Source: an uncultured Eubacteriales bacterium (lineage in GTDB: Bacteria > Bacillota > Clostridia > Oscillospirales > Oscillospiraceae). Taken from it: a stretch of DNA of 20,247 nt. A program made the translations under genes and the position numbers. The stretch is taken from the NCBI GenBank assembly GCA_900550705.1, contig URTG01000010.1, positions 1 to 20,247 on the forward strand, in the 5' to 3' direction. Under the pieces are notes generated by a model. It was not told where the DNA came from and did not search any database. It saw only the letters and a program-made list of their open reading frames with translations. This document shows, piece after piece, positions 7,141-15,636 of this stretch (positions are counted from its first letter, which is position 1; every line of letters starts with the position of its first letter).

Positions 7141-8166
7141 TCAGGTCTTCCCCTGCATGGCCTTGCGGCGCAGCTGCCCGCAGGAGGCGTCAATGTCCCC
7201 GCCCAGCTTGCGGCGCACCGTGACGGTCACGCCGTGGCTCTCCAGCCGCTTCTGGAACGCGGCCACGCGGCGGCTGGGCTTGAGCGGGCTCTCCTCCACC
7301 TCATTCAGCGGGATCAGATTCACATGACCGGGGGTCCCCTTGAGCCAGCGGGCCAGAAGGTCCGCCTGCCAGTCGGAGTCGTTCACTCCGTCGATCATTG
7401 CATATTCGTAGGAGATACGCCGCCCCGTGGTATGGAAATACCGGCGGCAGGTCTCCATCAGCTTCTCCACCCCTACAGAGCGATTTACCGGCATGATTTT
7501 GGACCGGGTCTCGTCATCCGGGGCGTGGAGGGATACGGACAATGTTAATTGTAACCCATATTGGGCCAGTTTGTCAATTTTCTCTACCAACCCGCAGGTG
7601 GACAGAGAAATATGCCGCATTCCGATGTTCATTCCCTCGGGGTGGTTCACCAGCGTCAGGAACTTCATCACCGTGTCAAAATTGTCCAGCGGCTCGCCAA
7701 TGCCCATAAGAACGATGTTGGAGATGACCTCCCCGCTATCCAGCTGGGTAAAGAGCACCTGGTCAATCATTTCAGATGGTGTCAAGTCTCTTACCTTGCC
7801 AGCAATCGTAGAGGCGCAGAAAGCGCAGCCCATGCGGCAGCCCACCTGGCTGGAGATACACACGGTGTTCCCATGCTTGTAGCGCATGAGGACGGTCTCG
7901 ATACAGTTGCCGTCCCCCAGCTCCCACAGGTACTTGATGGTGCCGTCCTGCGCGGACACCTGCTTCCGGGCCACGGTGGGGGCGGTGATATAGCAGCTCT
8001 CGCCGAGCTTCTTCCGCAGGTCCTTGGACAGGTTGCTCATCTCCTCGAAGGAGGTGACGCCCCGGTAGAGCCACTGAAACACCTGCTTGGCCCGAAAGGC
8101 GGGTTGGCCCTGCTCCTTGAACCAGGCCGCCAGCTCGTCCGGCGCCATGGATTTGATGTCAATCAC
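7141..8166 (-). CDS. rlmN: 23S rRNA (adenine2503-C2)/tRNA methyltransferase, radical SAM
   Basis: RlmN methylates C2 of A2503 in 23S rRNA, and of A37 in some tRNAs, by radical SAM chemistry through a methyl-cysteine intermediate. I place the start at GTG 8164-8166, giving 341 aa beginning with IDIKSMAPDEL: it follows GGAGGAG and overlaps the rsmB stop as GTGA. The open frame extends 22 codons upstream inside rsmB, but that part has no family similarity. The iron-sulfur cysteines are C110, C114 and C117 (CRMGCAFC). C103 (TVCISSQVGC) and C329 (DASCGQL) correspond to the two catalytic cysteines of the E. coli enzyme. MGIGEPLDN (the GEPL motif) is also present. Confidence 0.97.
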   Translation of the reverse strand: MIDIKSMAPDELAAWFKEQGQPAFRAKQVFQWLYRGVTSFEEMSNLSKDLRKKLGESCYITAPTVARKQVSAQDGTIKYLWELGDGNCIETVLMRYKHGNTVCISSQVGCRMGCAFCASTIAGKVRDLTPSEMIDQVLFTQLDSGEVISNIVLMGIGEPLDNFDTVMKFLTLVNHPEGMNIGMRHISLSTCGLVEKIDKLAQYGLQLTLSVSLHAPDDETRSKIMPVNRSVGVEKLMETCRRYFHTTGRRISYEYAMIDGVNDSDWQADLLARWLKGTPGHVNLIPLNEVEESPLKPSRRVAAFQKRLESHGVTVTVRRKLGGDIDASCGQLRRKAMQGKT

Positions 8167-9500
8167 AGGGTCTCCTCCTCCCGTTTCAGCCTGGCGATAA
8201 AAAAGCCGTCTGTCCCGTGCCGCTGGGGCCACAGGGTCACCATGCCATTCTCCGCCACTCCAACGGGGCCAGGCAGTGTAAAGGCTTCTCGCTTTAGCGT
8301 CTTATTGTGCTCCAGAAAGCGCTCCACCAGTCCCTCGTTCTCCTGCTTCCGCAGGGTACAGGTGGAATAGACCAGCGTTCCGCCGGGCTTCACATACCGG
8401 GCGGCATTTTCCAGAATGGCCAGCTGAATGGCGGGCAGGTCGTCCAGCTCCTTCGGGTCCTTGTAGCGGATGTCCGGCTTCTTCCGAATGACGCCCAGAC
8501 CGGAACAGGGGGCATCCACCAGTACCAGGTCGAAGGCGGCCTCCCATTGGGGGCGGAACACCTTGCCGTCGGCGGTCATGGGGGTGATACAGGTCAGCCC
8601 CAGCCGGTCCGCCCCGGCCTGGATGAGCTTCTTTTTGTGGGGGTGCAGGTCGCAGGAGGTGATCTCCCCCTGGTTTTCCATGGCGATGCCCATGGCGAAG
8701 GACTTACCCCCGGGGGCGGCACAGCAGTCCAGCACCTTCATCCCCGGCTTCGGGTCGGCGGCCAGAGCCGCCAAGCGGGAGGCCGGGTCCTGAATATAGA
8801 ACCAGCCCTTCTGAAAGGCGTCCAGCCGCTCCAGATTGCCGGTTTTCTCCAGATACAGGCAGTTTTCCAGCCAGGGGTGCTCCCGAAGGGTCACGCCCTG
8901 CTCCAGCAGGCTCTCCTCCACCTGGCACAGGGTGGCCCGGGTCGTGTTGACCATGGCGGTCATAGGCGGCTGGCTGTTGTCCGCCGCCAGCAGTCGGGCA
9001 GTCTCCTCCTCGCCAAGTGTCATGGAAAACTCCTTTACAAGCCATGCGGGGTGGGAGTAGAGAATGGAGAGGTAGGAATTTCTGTCCCTCTCCGGGATCA
9101 TGGGCAGGTGGTCCAGGTTCCGCACCAGGTTCCGTAATATCCCGTTGACCATCCCCGCCGCCCGGGGGTTCTTACAGGCGCTTTTGGTCAGCGTCACCGC
9201 GCAGTTCACTGCGGCGCTGTTGGGGATTTTGTTCAGCATGAGCAGCTGATAGGCGCTCAGGCGCAGAATCTCCAGCACCTTCCCCTCCATGCGCTCCAAG
9301 GGGATATTGGAAAATTTAGACAGGTAAAAATCCAGCAGCATCTGGTTTTGCAGTACGCCGAAGCACAGCTGCGTGGCCAGGGCCGCGTCCCGCCGGTCCA
9401 GTCCGGCGGCGGCCAGCTGCTTTTTTAACACTCCGTCAGACCACCCCCCCTGCCGGCGGCAGGCGATGAGGGTCCGCAGAGCAACTTCTCTGGCATCCAT
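8163..9500 (-). CDS. rsmB: 16S rRNA (cytosine967-C5)-methyltransferase
   Basis: RsmB (Sun) methylates C5 of cytosine 967 in 16S rRNA. The 445-aa product has an N-terminal NusB-like helical domain (about 1-130, with the typical NSAAVNCAV and GMVNGILRN segments), then a Rossmann methyltransferase domain. The latter shows the SAM motif VLDCCAAPGGK (256-266), motif IV DAPCSG (329-334, C332) and motif VI YSTCTL (378-383) with the nucleophilic C381. The ATG at 9498-9500 has a GGGAGGAG site upstream. It lies 20 bp after fmt and is coupled to rlmN by a GTGA overlap. The fmt-rsmB-rlmN order is common in Firmicutes. Confidence 0.97.
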   Translation of the reverse strand: MDAREVALRTLIACRRQGGWSDGVLKKQLAAAGLDRRDAALATQLCFGVLQNQMLLDFYLSKFSNIPLERMEGKVLEILRLSAYQLLMLNKIPNSAAVNCAVTLTKSACKNPRAAGMVNGILRNLVRNLDHLPMIPERDRNSYLSILYSHPAWLVKEFSMTLGEEETARLLAADNSQPPMTAMVNTTRATLCQVEESLLEQGVTLREHPWLENCLYLEKTGNLERLDAFQKGWFYIQDPASRLAALAADPKPGMKVLDCCAAPGGKSFAMGIAMENQGEITSCDLHPHKKKLIQAGADRLGLTCITPMTADGKVFRPQWEAAFDLVLVDAPCSGLGVIRKKPDIRYKDPKELDDLPAIQLAILENAARYVKPGGTLVYSTCTLRKQENEGLVERFLEHNKTLKREAFTLPGPVGVAENGMVTLWPQRHGTDGFFIARLKREEETL

Positions 9501-9520
9501 GTTCGGCTCCTCCCTCTCGC

Positions 9521-10438
9521 TCAGGTCAGGGGATGGCCGCGGAGATAATCCGCCGCCGCCATCCGGCGGCTGCCCGGGGCCTGAAGCTCCAGAATACGGA
9601 TCACGCCGCCGTCGCCGCAGGCCACGTCAATGCCCGCCTTGCCGGCGGACAGGATGGTTCCGGGCACCTTCCCGGTCTGCTCGCCAGTCACTGTCACGGA
9701 ATATACCTTTACAGCTGCTCCGTTGAGAATATCCGTCGAGGTGGCCGGCCAGGGCACCAGTCCCCGGACCTGGTCGTGAATTTCCTTGGCGCTGCGGGTC
9801 CAGTCGATGGGTGACAGGGCCCGGGACAGCATGGGGGCGTAGGTCACCCGGGCCGGGTCCTGGGGGGTACGGGTAGCCGTCCCCTCCTCCAGCTGCCGGA
9901 CCACCCGGACCAGCAGCTCCGCGCCCAGTTGAGCCAGGCGGTCGTGGACGGTCTCCACCGTCTCCTCCGGGTCGATGGGCGTGGTCACCTGATCCAGGAT
10001 GTCCCCCGCGTCCAGCTCCAGGGCCATGTCCATCACGGTCACGCCGGTCTCCCCGTCGCCGTTGACCACCGCCCAGTTGATGGGCGCGGCCCCCCGGTAG
10101 CGGGGCAGCAGCGAGGAGTGGACGTTGATACACCCGAAGCGGGGCAGGTCCAGGATCTCCCGGGGCAGCACCCGGCCATAGGCGGCCACCACGATCAGAT
10201 CCGGGTCCAGGGCCTGGAGCTGCTGAAGGGCCGTTCCGTCCTTCACGCTGACCGGCTGATACACCGGAATGTCATGGGCCTGGGCCGTGACCTTCACCGG
10301 CGGGGGCAGCAGCTTCATGCCCCGGTTCTTGGGCTTATCCGGCTGGGTGAATACCCCGCACACCGTGTGCCCCGCCTGGAGCAGCGCCTCCAGAGAGGGC
10401 ACGGCAAAGTCCGGCGTGCCCATGAAGACAATTCTCAT
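9521..10438 (-). CDS. fmt: Methionyl-tRNA formyltransferase
   Basis: Fmt formylates Met-tRNAi using 10-formyl-tetrahydrofolate, the step that prepares the initiator tRNA. The protein is 305 aa. The N-terminal formyltransferase domain starts with MRIVFMGTPDFAVPSLEALL and contains the catalytic residues N105, H107 and D143 within INVHSSLLPRYRGAAPI and LDAGDIL. The C-terminal half (from about 205) is the tRNA-binding OB-like domain. The ATG (10436-10438) overlaps the TGA of def in ATGA. The pairing with peptide deformylase puts addition and removal of the formyl group under common control, as in most bacteria. Confidence 0.97.
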   Translation of the reverse strand: MRIVFMGTPDFAVPSLEALLQAGHTVCGVFTQPDKPKNRGMKLLPPPVKVTAQAHDIPVYQPVSVKDGTALQQLQALDPDLIVVAAYGRVLPREILDLPRFGCINVHSSLLPRYRGAAPINWAVVNGDGETGVTVMDMALELDAGDILDQVTTPIDPEETVETVHDRLAQLGAELLVRVVRQLEEGTATRTPQDPARVTYAPMLSRALSPIDWTRSAKEIHDQVRGLVPWPATSTDILNGAAVKVYSVTVTGEQTGKVPGTILSAGKAGIDVACGDGGVIRILELQAPGSRRMAAADYLRGHPLT

Positions 10439-10929
10439 TCGCCCTCGTCCTCCTGCTGCATCTCATCCAGCTCGTCGCTGGTATACAGGCGGTCGGCCAG
10501 CTCGGTGTACAGGTGGCCGTCCAGATGGCTGAGCTCATGGCAGAAGCAGCGGGCGGTCAGGTCCTGACCCTCCACCTCAAACCAGTTTCCCTTCCGGTCC
10601 TGGGCCTTGACCTTCACCCACTGGGGGCGGGTCACATAGCCCCACAGGCCGGGGACGGACAGGCAGCCCTCCAGCCCGGTCTGCTCTCCGCTCTGGTCCA
10701 GAATCTCGGGGTTGATCAGCTCCAGCTCCTCCCCCTCCCGGGTAGTGACGATCACGGCCCGGCGGAGGATGCCCACCTGGGGGGCGGCCAGACCCACGCC
10801 GTTGGCCTGGGCCAGGGTCTCCTTCATGTCGTCCAGCAGATCGGCCAGCTTATCATCAAACTTGGTAACGGGGTGGCAGACTTTGGTCAAAACCGGGTCC
10901 TCCCGGGTCACAATGGTGCGAATTGCCAT
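10435..10929 (-). CDS. def: Peptide deformylase
   Basis: A metalloenzyme that removes the formyl group from nascent proteins. The 164-aa sequence carries the three family motifs: GVGLAAPQ (44-51), EGCLSVP (87-93) with metal ligand C89, and CHELSHLDG (130-138) with ligands H131 and H135 and catalytic E132. The third motif has Cys and Ser where many family members read QHExDHL, but all ligands and the catalytic base are intact. The C-terminus ends in an acidic tail. The ATG at 10927-10929 follows GGAGAG. It is 29 bp after priA and overlaps fmt by 4 nt. Confidence 0.97.
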   Translation of the reverse strand: MAIRTIVTREDPVLTKVCHPVTKFDDKLADLLDDMKETLAQANGVGLAAPQVGILRRAVIVTTREGEELELINPEILDQSGEQTGLEGCLSVPGLWGYVTRPQWVKVKAQDRKGNWFEVEGQDLTARCFCHELSHLDGHLYTELADRLYTSDELDEMQQEDEGE

Positions 10930-10958
10930 GGTATCTCTCTCCTTTGTTCTTGGTTCAG

Positions 10959-13415
10959 TCAGCTCTCATAGGGGTTCCAGTCGGCAAACACCGCCACCCC
11001 TCGATTTTCTTTGTCCTGCTGGGCGGCCCGCAGCAAATAGGCCACCAGCTCCCGCAGCCGCTTGTCACACCGGCCGGTGATGGTCAGGCGGTAGCGGTAG
11101 CGGTTGTTGATTTTCGCCACGGCGGCGGGGGCCGGGCCGAAAATCTGTCCCTCCGCCTGGGCGGTGGCCAGGGCCTGGCGCAGCCGGATACAGCACCGGA
11201 GCACCGCCCCCTCGTCCAGCCCGGAGGCAGTGAGGACGATCACGTCCGCAAAGGGCGGATAGCCCCGCAGCCGCCGGAGGGGCAGCTCCTGACGATAGAA
11301 GCTCAGGTAGTCCTGCCGGGCGGCGAAGCAGATGATCTCATTTTTGGGTGTGTAGGTCTGGATCACCGCTCTGCCCTGCTTCTCTCCCCGGCCCGCCCGG
11401 CCCACCACCTGGGTGATGAGGGAGAAGGTCCGCTCCCCCGCCCGGAAGTCGTCGGAGTACAGGGCCGCGTCGGGGGCCACCACCCCCACCAGGGTGACGT
11501 TTTCAAAATCCAGCCCCTTGGCCACCATCTGGGTGCCGATGAGGATGGGCACCCGTTCCTTCCGGAAGCGCTCCAGCAGCGCCTCGTGGGAGTGGGCGGC
11601 AGAGACGGTATCCGTGTCCATCCGCAGCACCTCGGCCCAGGGGAACAGCTCCTGCAGCTCCTCCTGCACCCGCTGGGTGCCGGTGCCGATGAAATTCAGC
11701 ACACCGCCGCACTCCGGGCAGGCCGGGGGCAGCGGCTGAGAAAATCCGCAGTGGTGGCACATCAGCCGGCGGTTGGCCGAGTGGTAGGTGAGCTTCACGG
11801 AGCACCGGGGGCACTCGGGCACTGCGCCGCACTCGCCGCAGCAGACCATCCGGCTGGCCCCCCTGCGGTTCAGAAACAGAATGGACTGCTCCCCCCGGTC
11901 CAGATTCTCCTTCAGCGCCGCCCGGAGGGGGCCGCTGAGGGAGCTGTCGTTCCCCTGGCGCAGCTCCTCCTTCATGTCCACAATGGTGACCTCCGGCAGG
12001 GCTTTCCGGTTGTACCGCTCTTTCAGGGAAAACAGCCGGATCTGCCCGCTGTCCGCCTGATACATGGTCTCCACCGACGGGGTGGCCGAGCCAAGCACCA
12101 GCAGGGCATTGTGCTGAACGCAGCGGTATTTGGCAATGTCCCGGGCGTGATAGCGGGGGGCGTTTTCCGATTTGTAGCTGGGCTCCTGCTCCTCGTCCAA
12201 TACGATGAGACCCAGGTGCTCCAGCGGGGCGAACACCGCCGATCGGGTACCCAGCACCACCCGGGCAGCTCCGCTCCGCGCCCGCTTCCACTCGTCATAG
12301 CGCTCCCCCGCCCGGAGCGAGCTGTGCAGCACCGCCACCTCCGCGCCGAAGTGGGAGGCGAAAATGTGCAGCAGCTGAGGGGTCAGGGCGATCTCCGGCA
12401 CCAAAATCAGGGCCGTTCGCCCTCGGGCCAGGGCCTCGGCCACCAGGCGGATATACACCTGGGTCTTTCCGCTGCCGGTGACGCCGTAGAGCAGGGCGGC
12501 CTGGGGCTGTCCGGACTCCATCAGCGCCCGCAGACCCTCGAAGGCCCGCTGCTGTTCCCCGTTCAGCTGTGGCTCCGGGGCGGGCTCCACCTGGCTCATG
12601 GGGGGACGGCGGAAGACCTCCTGCTTCTCCATCGTCAGAATTCCGCTTTTCTCCAGGGATCTCAAGGTGGAGGACGACGCGCCGGTGTAGTAGCACAGCT
12701 CCTTGGCCGAGGCAGCCCCTAATGTACACAGCAGCTCGGTCACCGCGTAGCGCAGGGGGGCCGACCTCCGCCGAGGGGTGACCATCGCCATGGCATCCTC
12801 CGCCGGGATGGCCAGAACGGCCAGCCGCTCGGTCTTGTCCCCGATCCCCCGCTGGGTGCTGGTCTCCACGGTCACCAGCCCCTGCTTTTTCAGCGCCCGG
12901 AGGACTACATTCACGTCCCGGGTGCCGAAGGCCAGCCGGAGCTGCTCCATATCCCCCTTGCCGCCCCAGTGGAGCAAAAGGTTCATCAGCTCCCCGCCGC
13001 CGGAGACCTCCTCCGCCCGGTTCAGCGCCGTCTCCCGGTCCAGGCCCTCCGCCACGCAGACGCAGTCCCGCAGGGAAAAATACAGTCCCGCCGGGAGCAT
13101 GGCCTTCACACAGTCGTACACCGTGCAGAAGTAACGCTCCCGCATCCACAGGGCCAGCCTGATCCCCAGTGGGCTGAGCACCGGCGTGTCATCCAGCAGG
13201 GCCTGAATGTCCTTCCGGCCCGGCTTATGGTCCTCCTCCCGGGTCAGGGAGAGGACCATCCCGTCCGTGCCCCGGTTGCCCGACCCGAAGGGGACCAGCA
13301 CCCGCATTCCCGGCCGCAGCCGGTCCTCCAGCTCCGGGGGGACGCGGTAGTCATAGGGGCGGTCAATGGCATAGATGGCCCGTGAGACGGCTATTTTTGC
13401 GATCATGCGCCCCAC
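10959..13415 (-). CDS. priA: Primosomal protein N', replication-restart helicase
   Basis: PriA is a 3'-5' superfamily 2 DNA helicase that recognises stalled forks and reloads the replisome. The product is 818 aa: 3' DNA-binding and winged-helix regions (1-270), Walker A GVTGSGKT (311-318), Walker B DEEQ (407-410), the GSATPS motif (442-447), and two zinc sites formed by eight cysteines (C526, C529, C535, C538, C553, C556, C566, C569), followed by the helicase C-lobe (QVVGRAGRG, 669-677). The start is GTG 13413-13415, because GGGAGG lies 7 nt upstream; the internal ATG at 13406 would be 16 nt away. DEEQ replaces the DEEH of E. coli. It follows the rpoZ terminator by 32 bp, and no coaBC lies between the two genes. 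Confidence 0.96.
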   Translation of the reverse strand: MGRMIAKIAVSRAIYAIDRPYDYRVPPELEDRLRPGMRVLVPFGSGNRGTDGMVLSLTREEDHKPGRKDIQALLDDTPVLSPLGIRLALWMRERYFCTVYDCVKAMLPAGLYFSLRDCVCVAEGLDRETALNRAEEVSGGGELMNLLLHWGGKGDMEQLRLAFGTRDVNVVLRALKKQGLVTVETSTQRGIGDKTERLAVLAIPAEDAMAMVTPRRRSAPLRYAVTELLCTLGAASAKELCYYTGASSSTLRSLEKSGILTMEKQEVFRRPPMSQVEPAPEPQLNGEQQRAFEGLRALMESGQPQAALLYGVTGSGKTQVYIRLVAEALARGRTALILVPEIALTPQLLHIFASHFGAEVAVLHSSLRAGERYDEWKRARSGAARVVLGTRSAVFAPLEHLGLIVLDEEQEPSYKSENAPRYHARDIAKYRCVQHNALLVLGSATPSVETMYQADSGQIRLFSLKERYNRKALPEVTIVDMKEELRQGNDSSLSGPLRAALKENLDRGEQSILFLNRRGASRMVCCGECGAVPECPRCSVKLTYHSANRRLMCHHCGFSQPLPPACPECGGVLNFIGTGTQRVQEELQELFPWAEVLRMDTDTVSAAHSHEALLERFRKERVPILIGTQMVAKGLDFENVTLVGVVAPDAALYSDDFRAGERTFSLITQVVGRAGRGEKQGRAVIQTYTPKNEIICFAARQDYLSFYRQELPLRRLRGYPPFADVIVLTASGLDEGAVLRCCIRLRQALATAQAEGQIFGPAPAAVAKINNRYRYRLTITGRCDKRLRELVAYLLRAAQQDKENRGVAVFADWNPYES

Positions 13416-13447
13416 CGGGCCACCTCCCTTTTCTCCTCACGGAACGG

Positions 13448-13484
13448 AAAACAAGCGCAAGGAAAAATGGGCTCCCTGCGCTTG
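13448..13484 (-). terminator. Hairpin terminator between rpoZ and priA
   Basis: CAAGCGCA (13452-13459) pairs with TGCGCTTG (13477-13484), with further pairing of GGA with TCC inside. On the minus strand the stem is followed directly by TTTTCC. It starts 6 bp beyond the rpoZ stop codon. The T-run is only four, so partial read-through into priA is possible. Confidence 0.7.
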
Positions 13485-13490
13485 CCTGTG

Positions 13491-13730
13491 TTACTCCTGC
13501 TCCGGCTCCTCGTCGGTCTCCTCCTGGGGGATGTGCTCGTCGAACTGGGGCTCCAGCTTGCCCTCGGCCACCTCGTGGATGGCGATGGTCACGGGCTTTT
13601 CGTCCAGGGGCTCGCCGGACATCTCGGCGTCCCGGGAAATTTCACGGGCCCGGTGGGCCACCACGTTCACCAGCTCATAGCGGCTGGGCACCTTCTTCAG
13701 CAGATCCTTCATAGCAGGATAGAGCATCAT
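13491..13730 (-). CDS. rpoZ: DNA-directed RNA polymerase omega subunit
   Basis: A 79-aa subunit that helps assemble RNA polymerase by binding beta-prime. The N-terminal half has the family pattern YPAMKDLLKKVPSRYELVNV followed by AHRAREI; the C-terminus is a long acidic tail (EETDEEPEQE). I start at ATG 13728-13730, which has AAGGAG 9 nt upstream; a TTG three codons earlier touches the ribosome binding site and cannot be used. A 108-bp gap separates it from gmk; this holds an imperfect hairpin around 13772-13799 without a T-run and no clear promoter. Position after gmk is the standard Firmicutes order. Confidence 0.93.
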   Translation of the reverse strand: MMLYPAMKDLLKKVPSRYELVNVVAHRAREISRDAEMSGEPLDEKPVTIAIHEVAEGKLEPQFDEHIPQEETDEEPEQE

Positions 13731-13838
13731 AATAAACAACTCCTTATATGGTTAACTGGATTCGCGCTTCTCCCGCGTACACGGGAAACGCTTGTATGCT
13801 TCACGCCCCGCCCCCGGGAGCGGCGCGGAATCTGCGGT

Positions 13839-14453
13839 TTACTGGAACTGGGTCAAGATCCGGCTCCGGTTCTGCACCCGGCACTCCGCCGCCTTCAGCA
13901 CGGATTCGATCTCCGCCACGGCGTTGGACACCTTGTCGTTGATGACCAGGTAGTCATACTTGGGAATTTCCCGGAACTCTACCTTCGCCTTCTCCAGGCG
14001 GCCCTGGATCACGTCCTCGCTGTCGGTATTCCGGTTGTGCAGCCGGCGGGACAGCTCCTCAAAGGACGGGGGAATGATGAAGATGAACAGGGCGTCGGGG
14101 CACTTCTCCCGCACCTTGGCCGCACCCTGGACCTCGATGTCCAGCAGCACGTCGATGCCGGCGTTCAGCCGGTCCTGGATGGCCTTCAGCGAGGTACCGT
14201 AGAAGTTGTGCACATACTCGGCATATTCCAGCAGCTCGTTGTCGGCGATCATGCGCTGGAATTCCTCCCGGGTGACGAAGTTGTAGTTCACCCCGTCCTG
14301 CTCCCCCACCCGGGGCTGCCGGGTGGTGTAGGACACGGAAAAATAAATGTTGGACTGCTGGCTCAGCAGCTCGGCGATCACGGTGCTCTTTCCCACCCCG
14401 GAGGGGCCGGAAAGAACGATCAGCTGGCCTCTCTCTTTTTTCCTCAGCGGCAT
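13839..14453 (-). CDS. gmk: Guanylate kinase
   Basis: Phosphorylates GMP to GDP with ATP, an essential nucleotide step. The protein has 204 aa, the normal length. The P-loop GPSGVGKST (16-24) is followed by the GMP-binding segment SVSYTTRQPRVGEQDGVNY (38-56), the DIEVQGA motif, the IIPPSFEEL lid and the R-x-x-x-x-D/E region near NTDSEDVIQ. The ATG at 14451-14453 lies inside the end of remA (10-nt overlap), with a GGAGGGAG site upstream, so the two are translationally linked. The yicC-remA-gmk-rpoZ order is conserved across Firmicutes. Confidence 0.97.
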   Translation of the reverse strand: MPLRKKERGQLIVLSGPSGVGKSTVIAELLSQQSNIYFSVSYTTRQPRVGEQDGVNYNFVTREEFQRMIADNELLEYAEYVHNFYGTSLKAIQDRLNAGIDVLLDIEVQGAAKVREKCPDALFIFIIPPSFEELSRRLHNRNTDSEDVIQGRLEKAKVEFREIPKYDYLVINDKVSNAVAEIESVLKAAECRVQNRSRILTQFQ

Positions 14454-14713
14454 ACGGTGTTCTCTCCCTCCTGACGGTCATTCTCCTCCATCCGGCTGCT
14501 CACCGTCTCCGGTGACAGTGCGGAGAGGACCAAATGGTCGTTATCCATAATCAGGACCGCGCAGGTCTTGTGGCCATAGGTGGCGTCGATCAGCAGGCCG
14601 CGGTCCCGTGCCTCCTGCACCATGCGCTTGATCGGGGCGGAATCCGGGCTGACCACAGCGATCAGCCGGGCCGGGGAGACCAGGCTCCCGAAGCCGATGT
14701 TCACCAGTTGCAT
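14444..14713 (-). CDS. remA: RemA/DUF370 DNA-binding regulator
   Basis: An 89-aa protein of the RemA family. In Bacillus RemA forms ring-like oligomers that wrap DNA and activate biofilm matrix and osmoprotection genes; in Clostridia the gene is conserved but its targets are unclear. The family core is plain: MQLVNIGFGSLVSPARLIAVV, then SPDSAPIKRMVQEARDRG, LLIDATYGHKTCAVLI and LSALSPETVSSR. The ATG at 14711-14713 is fixed by AAAGGGGGAG, which overlaps the end of yicC, and by conservation from MQLVNIG onwards; the longer upstream frame is inside yicC. The start of gmk overlaps its end by 10 nt. Confidence 0.93.
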   Translation of the reverse strand: MQLVNIGFGSLVSPARLIAVVSPDSAPIKRMVQEARDRGLLIDATYGHKTCAVLIMDNDHLVLSALSPETVSSRMEENDRQEGENTVCR

Positions 14714-14726
14714 CCCGACTCCCCCT

Positions 14727-15605
14727 TTACTCGATATTCTGGATCTGCTCCCGGATTTTTTCGATCTCCGCCTTGATGTCCACCACCTGGCGGGCGATGT
14801 CAATGTCGCTGCACTTGGAGCCGATGGTGTTGGCCTCCCGGTTGAACTCCTGAATGAGGAAGTCCAGCTTGCGGCCCACGGCGCCGCCCTTGTCCAGCAT
14901 ATCCCGGAGCTGGGCGATGTGGCTGCGGAGACGGACGGTCTCCTCAGCCACGGCGATCTTGTCGGCGAAGATGGCGGCCTCAGTGAGGATGCGGGCGGGG
15001 TCGATCTGGGTGTTGGCCAGGACCTCGTTCATCCGCGCCTCCAGCTTGGCCCGATAGTCCGCCACGGTCTGGGGGGAGCGCTCCTCTACCAGAGCCACCT
15101 TCTCCTGGATGGTGTCCGCCCGGGTGAGGATGTCGGCCTTCATCCGCTCCCCCTCCCGGGTCCGCATCTGGTCGAAGTCGGCCAAGGCTCGGTCCAGGAC
15201 CGCGTAAATGTTGGCGGCCATGGCCTCGGTATCCTCCTCCGCCTGCTCCGCCAGCAGGACCTCCGGAAAGCGGGACAGCAGCGACACAGAGATGTCCCCC
15301 GCCAGCTCATAGCGCCGGGCCAGCTGGCTCAGGGCGGCATAGTAGCTGTCGGCCACAGGCTGGTTCACCTTCACCTGGACCTGTTCCCCGCCGCCGTTGT
15401 CCATGGTGACGAACACGTCCACCTTTCCCCGGGAAATGGTCTTCTGCACCCGGGTCTTCACCCCGTCCTCCGCAAAGAGGTACAGCCGGGGGATGCGGAC
15501 GCTGCAGTCTAAATAGCGGTTATTTACCGACCGGAGCTCCACGGTGATCTTGCAGCCCTGGAAGGTCTCCTCGGCCCGGCCGTAGCCGGTCATACTCTTG
15601 ACCAA
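14727..15605 (-). CDS. yicC: YicC/YloC family endoribonuclease
   Basis: YicC-type proteins are conserved ribonucleases; in E. coli and Bacillus members act on RNA, including small-RNA turnover. The product is 292 aa. The N-terminal hallmark KSMTGYGRAE (3-12) and the C-terminal DUF1732 region, with EFNREANTIGSKCSDID followed by ARQVVDIKAEIEKIREQIQNIE, are intact. The start is TTG at 15603-15605: family proteins begin with M-x-K-S-M-T-G-Y-G, and AAGGAG lies 11 nt upstream, whereas the internal ATG (15591-15593) would be 23 nt away. It heads the conserved yicC-remA-gmk-rpoZ series. Confidence 0.95.
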   Translation of the reverse strand: MVKSMTGYGRAEETFQGCKITVELRSVNNRYLDCSVRIPRLYLFAEDGVKTRVQKTISRGKVDVFVTMDNGGGEQVQVKVNQPVADSYYAALSQLARRYELAGDISVSLLSRFPEVLLAEQAEEDTEAMAANIYAVLDRALADFDQMRTREGERMKADILTRADTIQEKVALVEERSPQTVADYRAKLEARMNEVLANTQIDPARILTEAAIFADKIAVAEETVRLRSHIAQLRDMLDKGGAVGRKLDFLIQEFNREANTIGSKCSDIDIARQVVDIKAEIEKIREQIQNIE

Positions 15606-15636
15606 GTTCGGTCACACTCCTTGTATCTCAGCAGTA

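Noticed and set aside
10923..12722. A 599-codon plus-strand open frame opposite priA
   Set aside because: Antisense to an intact PriA with all its motifs; the predicted sequence is low in information and resembles no protein family.
13731..13838. Hairpin in the gmk-rpoZ gap as a possible terminator or leader element
   Set aside because: The pairing is imperfect and no T-run follows on the minus strand; I see no riboswitch-like consensus. It is too weak to annotate as a separate element.
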